From the NCBI RefSeq assembly GCF_005877885.1, contig NZ_VCHY01000007.1, positions 186,001 through 250,000 of the forward strand: a DNA stretch of 64,000 nt, read 5' to 3'. Origin of the DNA: Labilibacter sediminis (GTDB taxonomy: Bacteria > Bacteroidota > Bacteroidia > Bacteroidales > Marinilabiliaceae). The translations under genes and the position numbers were made by a program. Below, piece after piece: positions 34,864 to 44,099 of this stretch; positions within the stretch are counted from its first letter, which is position 1; the number at the start of each line of letters is the position of its first letter. The notes below the pieces were generated by a model. It was given only the letters and a program-made list of their open reading frames with translations. It had not been told where the DNA came from and ran no database searches.

Positions 34864-35487
34864 ATGATGGGGTTGATTAAACAGTATTTTCCTGAATTAT
34901 CAGAGGAACAATTAGCATTATTCGAAAAATTAGAGAAACTATATCCGGAATGGAACGAGAAAATCAATGTTATTTCTCGTAAAGATATTAATGAACTTTC
35001 CATTCGACATATTTTACATTCACTGGCCATTGCCAAATACACTCAGTTTACTCCAGGTACAAAAATAATTGATGTTGGAACCGGTGGCGGATTTCCCGGT
35101 ATTCCTCTGGCTATCTATTTTCCGGAATGTCAATTTCACCTGGTTGATTCCATAGGTAAAAAGATTAAAGTGGTAGAAACCATTGCTCAAACTTTGGGGC
35201 TAAAAAATGTAACTGCCCAGCAAATCAGGTCTGAAAAAATTAAAACTAAATATGATTTTGTGGTTAGCAGAGCTGTAACAGCCTTTCCTCGTTTTGTATC
35301 GTTAACCAAACATCTGATTAGTCCAAAACAAATAAATCCGATTTCAAATGGAATCCTTTATTTAAAAGGCGGCGACTTTGATGAAGAAATAAAACCATTC
35401 AACAAAAGAATATCACTGGTTTCCCTTACTGATTACTACACCGAAGATTTTTTCGAAACCAAAAAGCTCATCCATTTAACTTTTTAA
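34864..35487 (+). CDS. rsmG: 16S rRNA (guanine(527)-N7)-methyltransferase
   Basis: 207-residue SAM-dependent methyltransferase (GidB). It methylates G527 of 16S rRNA in the 530 loop. Motifs: the N-terminal helix with NEKINVISRKDINELSIRHILHS, and the SAM site IIDVGTGGGFPGIPLAI (near 68-84). Two adjacent Met codons start the gene; either may serve. Third in an apparent operon with the glycosyltransferase and sigma factor. Confidence 0.95.
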   Translation: MMGLIKQYFPELSEEQLALFEKLEKLYPEWNEKINVISRKDINELSIRHILHSLAIAKYTQFTPGTKIIDVGTGGGFPGIPLAIYFPECQFHLVDSIGKKIKVVETIAQTLGLKNVTAQQIRSEKIKTKYDFVVSRAVTAFPRFVSLTKHLISPKQINPISNGILYLKGGDFDEEIKPFNKRISLVSLTDYYTEDFFETKKLIHLTF

Positions 35488-35549
35488 CGACAAGTATTTT
35501 AATGGATCTTAAAAAAAAGAATTATTCACTAAATAAAAGTTGTATTTTC

Positions 35550-35580
35550 TTTGGAAGAAGTAAATAATAATGTATTTTTG
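35550..35580 (+). promoter_or_regulatory. Promoter of rpmH
   Basis: TTTG (35550-35553) and TATTTTTG (35573-35580) are spaced by 19 bp, an exact fit to the Bacteroidota -33/-7 consensus. This is the best promoter match in the window. Transcription would start near 35586, leaving a leader of about 50 nt before rpmH. Confidence 0.75.
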
Positions 35581-35634
35581 CAGTCCGAAAATAGAATCTA
35601 ACGACTTGTCAAAAAGATATAAAAATATAGTAAG

Positions 35635-35793
35635 ATGAAAAGGACATTTCAACCTTCAAATAGAAAGAGAAGAAATAAGCACGGTTTCAAAGCTAGAATG
35701 GCTAGTGCTAACGGACGTAAAGTATTAGCTGCCAGAAGAGCTAAAGGCAGAAAAAAACTTACAGTTTCAAGTGAAAAAAGACATAAAGCATAG
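35635..35793 (+). CDS. rpmH: 50S ribosomal protein L34
   Basis: 52-residue, very basic ribosomal protein. The start [18 protein letters not shown] and the core [20 protein letters not shown] are diagnostic of L34. It is a stand-alone gene here, with a consensus promoter upstream and a strong terminator downstream. The usual dnaA/rnpA neighbours are absent. Confidence 0.98.
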   Translation: MKRTFQPSNRKRRNKHGFKARMASANGRKVLAARRAKGRKKLTVSSEKRHKA

Positions 35794-35813
35794 TTAATGC
35801 TTAACTGAATATT

Positions 35814-35844
35814 AAAAAGGATTCCAAAAGAATCCTTTTTTTTT
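35814..35844 (+). terminator. Rho-independent terminator after rpmH
   Basis: AAAAAGGATTC / GAATCCTTTTT (35814-35824, 35830-35840) with loop CAAAA and a continued T-run. Confidence 0.92.
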
Positions 35845-35867
35845 GCTTTTTATCATACCTACACAAT

Positions 35868-36032
35868 AATACCAATACTACATTAAAATGAGCCTTATTT
35901 TTTCGTTCTTTTTTACTTATACTACGTTGAAAAACATCGCCGTAGCTAAGGCTATGTCTCAATTTTTCGCCTTGTCTAAGCTAAAAATATTCAACATAAT
36001 TTAAAGCTTACTTCAAAATAGAATTGGTATAA
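35868..36032. repeat. Long imperfect inverted repeat, possible MITE
   Basis: The ends AATACCAATACTACATTAAAATG and GAATTGGTATAA are inverted counterparts with mismatches. Inside, GTTGAAAAA and AAGGC face GCCTTG and TATTCAAC, so the 165-bp segment can fold end to end. No second copy was found in the window. Confidence 0.55.
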
Positions 36033-36117
36033 CATCTACACACAGGTAGCCACGTGATAAATGGTATTTTTTTAACTATTTATATTATTTTTGAGCTCAT
36101 CTTGATAAAACACAACT

Positions 36118-36966
36118 ATGTCAGTTCTTAAATTCTTAGTTAGCAAAAAGTTTCTCATCCATATTGCATCAGCATTTGGACTTTTAGCAGTACTACTTAT
36201 TGCTACATTTATCTCCTTAAATATATACACCCATCATGGTGAAAGTTATGCTACTCCGGATTTTTCAGGCTTAACTGAAAACCAATTCATTGACCTGGTT
36301 CAGCAAAAAAAATTAAGATATAAGATTATTGATTCTGTTCATATTGATAATTTTACCCCGGGAGTTGTAGTTGAACAAACTCCTAAACCCGGAAATATGG
36401 TAAAGGAAAACAGAACCATATTTTTCACCATCAACGCTTACACACGTGAGCAGATACCAATGCCACAACTTGTTGATTTTTCACTAAGAAACGCTCAGGT
36501 AACTTTAGAATCATACGGTTTAAGAGTTGGCCAGTTAATATATATCCCTTCTGAATACACTCAGCTGATACTTGGTCAGCATTACGATGGAAAGCCCATT
36601 GAACCAGGAACGCTTATAGCCAAGGGATCAACAATTGACTTATTGGTTGGAAAAGGATTAAGCGATAAAAGAACTGAAGTTCCTGACCTGTTTAGCTTAA
36701 CATTAGAAGAAGCGAAAAACTTATGCCAAGCCAACTCTCTGAATATTGATGCTGTGATCTACGATGATAGCATTCCTACTTTGGAAGATAGCGCCAGAGC
36801 ATTTATATGGAAGCAATTACCTGATGCTAACAGTGGTCGAAAATTAAGGCTGGGATCGTCAATGGATATATGGCTAACTATAGATTCAGCTAAAATTGCA
36901 CCAGATACCTTAGCTGTTGAAGTACCTGAGATGAACGAAGAAATTAACACAGAAGTAGCAGAGTAG
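36118..36966 (+). CDS. PASTA-domain membrane protein
   Basis: 282-residue protein with one N-terminal membrane helix (about 13-35) and three consecutive PASTA repeats (about 40-108, 110-180 and 185-255), seen in motifs such as GVVVEQTPKPGNMVKENRTI, IEPGTLIAKGSTIDLLVGKG and FIWKQLPDANSGRKLRLGSS. PASTA repeats bind peptidoglycan stem peptides or lipid II. Unlike PknB-type proteins, no kinase domain is present. It precedes rluD by 4 bp and ddl follows, so it is co-expressed with a D-Ala-D-Ala ligase and may have a role in wall synthesis. Confidence 0.9.
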   Translation: MSVLKFLVSKKFLIHIASAFGLLAVLLIATFISLNIYTHHGESYATPDFSGLTENQFIDLVQQKKLRYKIIDSVHIDNFTPGVVVEQTPKPGNMVKENRTIFFTINAYTREQIPMPQLVDFSLRNAQVTLESYGLRVGQLIYIPSEYTQLILGQHYDGKPIEPGTLIAKGSTIDLLVGKGLSDKRTEVPDLFSLTLEEAKNLCQANSLNIDAVIYDDSIPTLEDSARAFIWKQLPDANSGRKLRLGSSMDIWLTIDSAKIAPDTLAVEVPEMNEEINTEVAE

Positions 36967-36970
36967 CACG

Positions 36971-38026
36971 ATGAACGAGGAGATAAATAAAAAAGAGGAA
37001 CTGGAAGGCATTGAGGAAGAACAAAATGAAATGTTCGAACACCACAGGTTTGTAACCGATGCTGGTCAAAAGCAAATTCGTATTGACAAGTATTTGGTAA
37101 ACAGACTGGAGAACTCCTCTCGCAGTAAAATTCAGGAAGCTGCTGCTGCAGGTAACATCTTGGTAAACGATGTTCCTGTTAAACCTAATTACAAAATCAA
37201 ACCAAACGAAACCATTACAATTGTAATGGAATATCCTCGAAGAGAAATAGAAATAATTCCTCAGGATATTCCTTTGGATATTCATTATGAAGATGACTAT
37301 CTACTGGTAATAAACAAAAAACCGGGAATGGTTGTGCATCCCGGACATGGCAACTATTCGGGAACACTTGTTAATGCACTTGCCTGGCACTTAAAAGACC
37401 ATGCTCTCTTTAAAACCGGAGATCCTCGCCCGGGTTTGGTACACAGGATTGATAAAGACACTTCGGGCTTATTGGTCGTGGCCAAAACAGAGCAGGCAAA
37501 AAATCATTTAGCACGCCAGTTTTTTGAAAAAACAACAGAACGCTCATATCTGGCTATCGTTTGGGGAAGTGTGAATGAAGAGGAAGGAACCATTACCGGA
37601 AACATTGGCAGAAGCCTAAAAAACAGGCTCCAGATGAACGTTTTCCCGGATGGTGATTTTGGTAAGCATGCGGTTACGCATTACAAAGTAATTGAGCGAT
37701 TGGGTTATGTTACCCTGGTTCAGTGTCAACTGGAAACAGGTAGAACGCACCAGATAAGGGCCCACATGAAATACATTGGTCATACCCTTTTTAACGACGA
37801 AAGGTATGGCGGTAATGAAATACTAAAAGGAACTACCTTCAGCAAATACCGACAGTTTGTTCAAAATTGCTTTAAGGTATTACCAAGGCAGGCATTACAT
37901 GCAAAGACTTTAGGTTTTATTCATCCGCACACCGGTGAAAAAATGAGTTTTACAACAGAAATGCCTGAAGATATGACTGTGGCAATAGAAAAATGGAGAG
38001 CTTATATTTCGAGCAGAGACCAATAA
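36971..38026 (+). CDS. RluD-type 23S rRNA pseudouridine synthase
   Basis: 351-residue RluA-family enzyme. An N-terminal S4 RNA-binding domain (about 35-90) precedes the catalytic domain with HRIDKDTSGLLVVAKTEQA; Asp161 is the predicted catalytic residue. RTHQIRAHMKYIGHTLFND is the conserved second motif. It most likely modifies helix 69 of 23S rRNA as RluD does. The first 25 residues are acidic and may not belong to the fold. Middle gene of the PASTA-rluD-ddl set. Confidence 0.92.
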   Translation: MNEEINKKEELEGIEEEQNEMFEHHRFVTDAGQKQIRIDKYLVNRLENSSRSKIQEAAAAGNILVNDVPVKPNYKIKPNETITIVMEYPRREIEIIPQDIPLDIHYEDDYLLVINKKPGMVVHPGHGNYSGTLVNALAWHLKDHALFKTGDPRPGLVHRIDKDTSGLLVVAKTEQAKNHLARQFFEKTTERSYLAIVWGSVNEEEGTITGNIGRSLKNRLQMNVFPDGDFGKHAVTHYKVIERLGYVTLVQCQLETGRTHQIRAHMKYIGHTLFNDERYGGNEILKGTTFSKYRQFVQNCFKVLPRQALHAKTLGFIHPHTGEKMSFTTEMPEDMTVAIEKWRAYISSRDQ

Positions 38027-38071
38027 GAAAAACCAACTTTACAGAGTATATAACTTCAAAACAAAACTACA

Positions 38072-39055
38072 ATGGCTAAAAAAAATATAGCTGTCGTATA
38101 CGGAGGCGACTCATCAGAAATAGTTGTTTCACGCAAAAGCGCACAAGGCGTTTTATCTTTTATCGATAACAATAAATACAATGCAATCCCTGTTTTAATT
38201 ACCCGCGAAAAATGGGTAGCAGAGGTAGACAATTTAGAATATAGCATATCTAAGGATGACTTTTCATTTATGCATAAAAATGAAAAAGTTTCTTTTGACT
38301 GTGCTTATATCACCATCCATGGAACACCGGGAGAAGACGGGAAATTACAGGGATATTTTGATTTAATTGAATTACCATATACAAGTAGCGGTGTATTACC
38401 GGCCTCCCTTTCTTTTAATAAATTTGCTTGTAACACTTACCTAAAAGGCTTTGGTGTTTCAGTTGCCGACTCGCTCTTAATAAGAAAAGGAACTGAATTT
38501 AGTGTTGACCATATCATTGAGAAATTAGGACTTCCATGTTTTATTAAGCCTAATGCAGGTGGATCGAGTTTTGGTATCACCAAAGCCAAACAAATAGCTG
38601 ATATTACTCCTTCTATCCAAAAAGCTTTTGAAGAAAGCAATGAGGTAATCATTGAACAGTTTATTAAGGGTCAGGAATTTACCTGCGGGCTATATAAAAC
38701 GGCAGACAAAGAAACATTACTTCCTATAACGGAAGTTATTAGTTCAAATGAGTTTTTTGACTTTGAAGCCAAATACAATGCTGATAAAGTACAAGAAATT
38801 ACGCCGGCGCGTATACCAGAGAAAACTAGTGATAGAATAAAGAAAATTACTTCGTTGATTTATGACATATTGGGCTGCAAAGGCATTGCTCGTGTAGACT
38901 ACATCTTAAGCGGCAACAGCATCTTTCTTTTGGAAGTTAACACCACTCCGGGCATGACACCTACGAGCTTTATTCCACAACAAATTGAAGCTGCAGGCTT
39001 AAACATTAAAGATATATTTACGGAAATCATTGAAGATTCAATAAGCCGAAACTAA
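38072..39055 (+). CDS. ddl: D-alanine--D-alanine ligase
   Basis: 327-residue ATP-grasp ligase making D-Ala-D-Ala for MurF. Motifs: N-terminal VVYGGDSSEIVVSRKSA, ATP-binding LPCFIKPNAGGSSFGITKA, and C-terminal GIARVDYIL and LEVNTTPGMTPTSFIP with metal ligands. It is functionally linked to the PASTA protein upstream and to the murF-alr fusion at 18.6-21.1 kb. Confidence 0.96.
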   Translation: MAKKNIAVVYGGDSSEIVVSRKSAQGVLSFIDNNKYNAIPVLITREKWVAEVDNLEYSISKDDFSFMHKNEKVSFDCAYITIHGTPGEDGKLQGYFDLIELPYTSSGVLPASLSFNKFACNTYLKGFGVSVADSLLIRKGTEFSVDHIIEKLGLPCFIKPNAGGSSFGITKAKQIADITPSIQKAFEESNEVIIEQFIKGQEFTCGLYKTADKETLLPITEVISSNEFFDFEAKYNADKVQEITPARIPEKTSDRIKKITSLIYDILGCKGIARVDYILSGNSIFLLEVNTTPGMTPTSFIPQQIEAAGLNIKDIFTEIIEDSISRN

Positions 39056-39166
39056 ATTACTCCTTCAGTTATTTTTTGTTCATTTATGTAGTTAACAAGC
39101 TATTAAATGGCACTATAATTGATTGAAAACCGAACTATACAGCAAAAAACAAAAAGGCGGGGCAAG

Positions 39167-39892
39167 ATGTTTATACGGAAAGTACTTTTAATATTATTCA
39201 TATCACTTATTCACTTAACAGGCAAAGCACAAACTCAGGAGTTGAGAACATTATTTTTACAACAGATAAGTCTCAACCACGATTGGACTACCATATTTGA
39301 CGGTGGATATTACCAGGGCCTTGGTGATGCAGAGTATCATCGTTGGGGATTAAGAAACTCTACCCGATACCGTTTAAACGGAACATTTGTTGTAGATGCC
39401 GGCTTCATGTACAACAGAGTAAACAGACCCGAGGTTGGCATTGAAAATGAATTTCGACCACACCAATCCTTACGTATAGCGTACCCTCGTTACCCACATA
39501 TGACCATTAACCACCGGTTTAGACTGGAGGAACGATTTATTACGCACAGCTACAATGATAAAACCAATATTACATCACGATTTAGATATCAAGTAGGTAC
39601 ACGAAGAGCTTTCGATCCGGATAAAAACATAGAACCAAACACAATGTATTGGAAGGCTTCCGGTGAAATTACATTTAACGTGCTTGGAAATATTATTGAT
39701 GACTATACTTTTTTTCAGAGGGGCAGATATGGGCTTGGACTGGGTTATCAACTCAACACAAAATTATCCATTGAAGGAACGCTATATTATCAAAGATCCT
39801 ATAACAATACCAATTTCGATGACTTTTCTGATACCACAATCTTTAACTTTTATATCAGAAATAAAATATTTTGGAATAAGGAGAAAAACTAA
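39167..39892 (+). CDS. DUF2490 outer membrane protein
   Basis: 241-residue secreted protein. A signal peptide ends at LTGKAQ (about residue 20), followed by the DUF2490 pattern: an early LNHDWTTIFDGGYY strand, the conserved WGLRNSTRYRLNG, and the arginine-rich NHRFRLEERFI central strand. Proteins of this group are predicted small outer membrane barrels of unknown function. Start taken at ATG 39167, because the TTG-led extension from 39119 would hide the signal peptide. Confidence 0.8.
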   Translation: MFIRKVLLILFISLIHLTGKAQTQELRTLFLQQISLNHDWTTIFDGGYYQGLGDAEYHRWGLRNSTRYRLNGTFVVDAGFMYNRVNRPEVGIENEFRPHQSLRIAYPRYPHMTINHRFRLEERFITHSYNDKTNITSRFRYQVGTRRAFDPDKNIEPNTMYWKASGEITFNVLGNIIDDYTFFQRGRYGLGLGYQLNTKLSIEGTLYYQRSYNNTNFDDFSDTTIFNFYIRNKIFWNKEKN

Positions 39893-39924
39893 ATCTCAGG
39901 TTTAAACCATCATATAAAAATAAC

Positions 39925-39960
39925 AAAGGCTGCTTCTGATCATCAAAAGCAGCCTTTATG
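39925..39960. terminator. Bidirectional terminator between the DUF2490 gene and gcvP
   Basis: AAAGGCTGCTT / AAGCAGCCTTT (39925-39935, 39947-39957), placed between convergent genes. Confidence 0.85.
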
Positions 39961-39978
39961 TTAATTTTATATTTACTC

Positions 39979-42858
39979 TCAGGATTTTCCTAACAGTTCA
40001 TATTCTTCCGGCGAACCGCAAGTACAAATTAAGTTACGATCACCAAAAGCATCATCCACCCTGGATACCGTCAACCAAAATTTGTTTTCTCGTATCCACT
40101 CCAGCGGGAAAGCTGCTTTTTCACGTCCGTATGAATGCGTCCAATTATCTGCTACTACTTTATAATCAGGATGCGGTGCATTTTTCAATACATTATCCTC
40201 CTTATCTACTTCACCCGATTCTACCTCTTTTATCTCCTTATAAATACCTTTTAAAGCTTCTATAAATCGATTCAGCTCCTGTAATGATTCACTTTCGGTA
40301 GGTTCAATCATCAAGGTACCATGCACAGGAAAGGATAAAGTAGGTGCATGAAAACCATAATCCATTAACCTTTTGGCAATATCCAGTTCCGAGATACCTG
40401 CCGTAGATTTAAAATGACGACACTCTAATATCATTTCGTGAGCAACTCTGCCTTTTTCGCCGGTATATAAAATACCAAAATCATCTTTTAAATGGTGCGC
40501 CAGATAATTGGCATTTAAAATGGCTATTTCCGTTGATTTAGTAAGCCCGTCGCTACCCAACATTTTTATATAACCATAAGTGATAGGCAATACACTCGCA
40601 CTACCCCATGGAGCAGCTGCTACAGCCGAAATGCCTGTTCTTCCTGTTTTAACCACAGGGTGAGTAGGTAAAAATTTCACTAAATGTTTTGCCACACCAA
40701 TAGGTCCAACTCCGGGGCCTCCGCCTCCGTGAGGAATAGCAAATGTTTTATGCAGGTTCAGATGGCAAACATCAGCACCAATTAATCCTGGATTAGTTAA
40801 CCCAACCTGGGCATTCATATTGGCACCATCCATATATACCTGACCGTCATTTTCATGTATAATATCGCAAATCTCCACCACGGATGATTCAAACACTCCA
40901 TGTGTAGAAGGGTAAGTAATCATTAAACATGAAAGTGTTTCCTTATATTTTTCGGCCTTCTCTTTTAGGTCGGTTACATCAATATTTCCTCTTTCGTCGC
41001 ATTTTACCACAACCACCTGCATACCTGCCATAACAGCACTAGCCGGGTTAGTACCGTGAGCCGATGACGGGATAATGGCCACATTACGCTGACCTTCTCC
41101 CCTACTTTGGTGATATGATCTGATAACCATTAATCCGGCATACTCCCCGGCAGCCCCTGAATTAGGTTGAAGACTAACATCTGCAAATCCGGTGATCTCT
41201 GCCAAGTCTCTCTTTAACTCAGCAAACAAAAGATGATATCCTGCTGCCTGATCCACCGGCACAAACGGGTGAATTCCTCCAAACTCAATCCAACTTAGAG
41301 GAAGCATTTCTGTAGCTGCATTTAATTTCATGGTACAAGAACCCAATGAAATCATCGAATGCGTTAAGGAAATATCTCTTCTCTCCAACTTTTTGATATA
41401 TCGCACCATCTCTGTTTCGGAACGATAGTGCCTAAAAATTTCTTGTTGCAGGTATTCACTTTTTCTTAAATAGGCTTCATTAATAGAACATGATTCTGTG
41501 ATTTCTCTAACCTCAGGAATATCGGCACAAGCTGCACGGGCAAAGACCTCCACAATCCAGTTAATATCTTCAAGGTTTGTGGTTTCATCTATACTTAAAC
41601 CCACATCTCCATTTTCGAAATACCTGAAGTTCATCTCCAATTCCAGAGAGTATTTCTCAATTAAATCAACCGAAGCATGTTTAGCCATCGAAAACCTGAT
41701 GGTGTCAAAATAGTTTTGGTTGAGCTGTTTATACCCCAGCTTTTCTATTTCCCTGGTCAATAAACTTGTGATACTATGTATTTGACTGGCGATTCTATGT
41801 ATTCCTTCGGCTCCGTGATATACGGCATAAAATCCGGCCATGGTAGCCAATAAAGCTTGTGCTGTACAAATATTTGAAGTCGCCCGCTCTCTTTTTATAT
41901 GTTGTTCTCGTGTTTGCAAAGCCATACGTAAGGCACGATTGCCATTGGTATCTTTCGTTATTCCAATGATTCTTCCCGGCATATGACGCTTGGCTGATTC
42001 ACGCGCTGCAAAAAATGCAGCATGCGGACCACCATACCCCATAGGAATACCAAAACGTTGAGTTGAACCAAAAACAATATCGGCACCCCACTCGCCCGGT
42101 GGAGTTAAAATGGCTAAACTCATTAAATCGGCTCCAACAGCTACTTTACAATCTTGTTGATTGGCTTTTTCAACTAGCAATTTATAATCCTCTACATTTC
42201 CATCGGAATTTGGATACTGCACCAAAACACCAAAATGCTTGTCTGTTGGCTCGCAATTTTTCCAATTGCCAAACTGTAGTTCAATACCCAATGGATTGGC
42301 TCTCGTTTCGAGCACCGCACGTGTTTGAGGCCAAACTTTTTCATCAACAAATAAGATATTGGCTCCTGCTTTAACCATGGCTCTGGCTCTTGAATTATAC
42401 ATCATAACCATAGCTTCTGCAGCAGCACTCGCCTCATCCAGCAATGACGCATTGGCTATTTCCATGGCAGTTAACTCAATCACCAATGTTTGATAATTAA
42501 GCAACGCTTCTAAACGACCTTGTGATATTTCGGCCTGATATGGCGTATAAGATGTATACCATACCGGATTTTCCAACACATTGCGATGAATAACAGCCGG
42601 AGTAATCGTATCGTAATACCCCATCCCGATATACGTATTGTATACCTTATTTTTTCCCGCGATGTCTAAAATCTTCCTGAAATACTGACGCTCGGTAATA
42701 CCTTTAGCTAACCTTAAGGGCTCTTTTAACCTAATGTTTGAAGGAACTGTTTCTTCAATTAATGCATCCATCGAACCTAATCCGATGGTTTTTAGCATCT
42801 CTTCAATTTCATGGTCGCGCGGACCAATATGACGTGCAACAAACTTATCTGTAGCCAT
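39979..42858 (-). CDS. gcvP: Glycine dehydrogenase (decarboxylating), P-protein
   Basis: 959-residue full-length P-protein of the glycine cleavage system. It decarboxylates glycine using pyridoxal phosphate and passes the aminomethyl group to GcvH. The N-half is the pseudo-catalytic repeat. The C-half carries the PLP lysine in NLHKTFAIPHGGGGPG (Lys704). Length matches the fused homodimeric form. The other gcv genes are not near. No glycine riboswitch is recognisable upstream. Confidence 0.96.
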   Translation of the reverse strand: MATDKFVARHIGPRDHEIEEMLKTIGLGSMDALIEETVPSNIRLKEPLRLAKGITERQYFRKILDIAGKNKVYNTYIGMGYYDTITPAVIHRNVLENPVWYTSYTPYQAEISQGRLEALLNYQTLVIELTAMEIANASLLDEASAAAEAMVMMYNSRARAMVKAGANILFVDEKVWPQTRAVLETRANPLGIELQFGNWKNCEPTDKHFGVLVQYPNSDGNVEDYKLLVEKANQQDCKVAVGADLMSLAILTPPGEWGADIVFGSTQRFGIPMGYGGPHAAFFAARESAKRHMPGRIIGITKDTNGNRALRMALQTREQHIKRERATSNICTAQALLATMAGFYAVYHGAEGIHRIASQIHSITSLLTREIEKLGYKQLNQNYFDTIRFSMAKHASVDLIEKYSLELEMNFRYFENGDVGLSIDETTNLEDINWIVEVFARAACADIPEVREITESCSINEAYLRKSEYLQQEIFRHYRSETEMVRYIKKLERRDISLTHSMISLGSCTMKLNAATEMLPLSWIEFGGIHPFVPVDQAAGYHLLFAELKRDLAEITGFADVSLQPNSGAAGEYAGLMVIRSYHQSRGEGQRNVAIIPSSAHGTNPASAVMAGMQVVVVKCDERGNIDVTDLKEKAEKYKETLSCLMITYPSTHGVFESSVVEICDIIHENDGQVYMDGANMNAQVGLTNPGLIGADVCHLNLHKTFAIPHGGGGPGVGPIGVAKHLVKFLPTHPVVKTGRTGISAVAAAPWGSASVLPITYGYIKMLGSDGLTKSTEIAILNANYLAHHLKDDFGILYTGEKGRVAHEMILECRHFKSTAGISELDIAKRLMDYGFHAPTLSFPVHGTLMIEPTESESLQELNRFIEALKGIYKEIKEVESGEVDKEDNVLKNAPHPDYKVVADNWTHSYGREKAAFPLEWIRENKFWLTVSRVDDAFGDRNLICTCGSPEEYELLGKS

Positions 42859-43336
42859 TCCCGATAATTATAACGTTAAAATTTTATACACTTAACCCAA
42901 ATAATGTGTTTTGTAAAATAAATTATTGCAGCGTTGAATCAGCATCCATTACCTTCCTGATGCTAATACCACAACCTTTACAAATACAGCTTTAAAGGTA
43001 AGATAATAAGAAAATTATAAAAATGACGAATACAGGTTTTATGGATGATTTTTGTCAGTGGATTAAGAGAGTAGTCTGTATACACACGTACATATAACAT
43101 TCCCCACAACGGGGAAACCATATTGCACCACTGCATGAAGTTTTCCACATTAAGGGAAACCTTGTTACAGACCTGCAGGAAGAATTCCAGAGTGTGGAAA
43201 CCTTGTTGCACTACTGCATGAAGCTTCCCACACCGTGGGAAACGTCTCGCAGACCTGCAGGAAGGTTTCCAGAGGGTGGAAAGCTTGTCATAGGCCTGCA
43301 GGGACTTTTCCTGAATAGGAAATTCGCATCTAATAA
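42859..43336. other. Intergenic region with structured tandem array
   Basis: Bases 42859-43080 hold nothing I can define. Bases 43100-43322 are the tandem hairpin array listed separately. No believable gene lies on either strand. Confidence 0.6.
43100..43322. repeat. Tandem array of six ~41-bp hairpin-bearing units
   Basis: Units start at 43100, 43141, 43183, 43224, 43265 and 43305. Each opens with a small hairpin whose bases differ but still pair: TTCCCC/GGGGAA, TTTCC/GGAAA, TTCCA/TGGAA, TTCCCAC/GTGGGAA, TTTCCA/TGGAAA, TTTCCT/AGGAAA. The first five then carry ACTGCATGAAG (units 1, 3) or ACCTGCAGGAAG (units 2, 4; similar in 5), so the true period is a pair of units of about 83 bp. Unit lengths of 40-42 do not keep a reading frame, so it is not coding. 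It lies downstream of gcvP's start side and 15 bp before the end of the metallo-hydrolase gene. Confidence 0.85.
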
Positions 43337-43975
43337 TTAAAAAAACTGATTGTGCACTTTTTCGTGACCAATGGTAGTTGAAGGTCCATGCCCCGAATAT
43401 ACCACTGTTTCATCAGGTAAGCTTAACAATTTTGTTTTAATACCACTGATGAGTGTATCAAAATCGCCACCTGGCAAATCGGTACGTCCAATACTTTCTC
43501 TGAACAGCACATCTCCCACTATGGCAAAACCTTCATTAGGACAATACAAAGCAACCCCACCCGGAGAATGCCCCGGAATATGTAATACTTGTATAACTGA
43601 GCCGCCAAATTCAATTTCCTGGTTATCTTCCAGATACCCCTCTAAGGCTGGAGGGTTTTGCTCCAACTGCATACCCATTTGAGCTGCATATGGCACTGTT
43701 TGCTCCAGCCAAAACTCATCACCTTTATGTGCTATAGCTCCCAATTTAAAGTGCTCACTCACAAACCTGTTTCCAAATACATGATCAAGATGCAGGTGCG
43801 TATTTAAAAGTTTAACCGGATTTAATTTGTTCTCACTTACATAAGCTACTAAATGTTGTTGCTCCTCCGGGCTTAGGCAACCAGGATCAATAATAATACA
43901 GTCGCCATTTTCGGCACTAATAATATAAGTGTTCTCTTGCCAGGGGTTATACGGTAATGTATGTACTTTAAGCAT
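43337..43975 (-). CDS. Metallo-beta-lactamase-fold hydrolase (glyoxalase II-like)
   Basis: 212-residue MBL-fold enzyme. The metal-binding motif THLHLDH (His60, His62, Asp64, His65) is intact. HIPGHSPGG, FAIVGDVLF and VVYSGHGPSTTIGHE supply the remaining ligands. Similarity is to hydroxyacylglutathione hydrolase-like proteins of Bacteroidota that handle thioester substrates; the exact substrate is unclear. Its end is only 15 bp from the tandem hairpin array. Confidence 0.9.
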   Translation of the reverse strand: MLKVHTLPYNPWQENTYIISAENGDCIIIDPGCLSPEEQQHLVAYVSENKLNPVKLLNTHLHLDHVFGNRFVSEHFKLGAIAHKGDEFWLEQTVPYAAQMGMQLEQNPPALEGYLEDNQEIEFGGSVIQVLHIPGHSPGGVALYCPNEGFAIVGDVLFRESIGRTDLPGGDFDTLISGIKTKLLSLPDETVVYSGHGPSTTIGHEKVHNQFF

Positions 43976-44099
43976 ATATATTTGTTTTTTTAGTTATTCG
44001 ATGATTCGTTGTGTCGGGATAATGTGATAATTTGTTGATTTGTTAATGTGTTAATGCGTTGATTTGATTAAATTTTACTCATCAACTTTCGACTTCTAT

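Larger units (their letters stand above)
35794..36117. other. Intergenic region between rpmH and the PASTA gene
   Basis: Holds the rpmH terminator and a long imperfect inverted repeat (35868-36032). The last 85 bases are AT-rich, with no firm promoter call. Confidence 0.6.

Noticed and set aside
25373-35793. Replication origin near dnaB or rpmH
   Set aside because: No dnaA gene, no DnaA-box cluster and no rnpA/gidA neighbours were recognised; both genes are in ordinary housekeeping surroundings.
42859-43000. Glycine riboswitch upstream of gcvP
   Set aside because: I could not find the conserved glycine aptamer core or a tandem aptamer in the leader.
42978-43211. Small minus-strand protein from the hairpin array
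   Set aside because: Unit lengths of 40, 41 and 42 bp shift the frame from unit to unit, and conservation follows stem pairing, not codons.
43100-43322. CRISPR array
   Set aside because: Units are contiguous and similar along their whole length, with no unique spacers; no cas genes are near.
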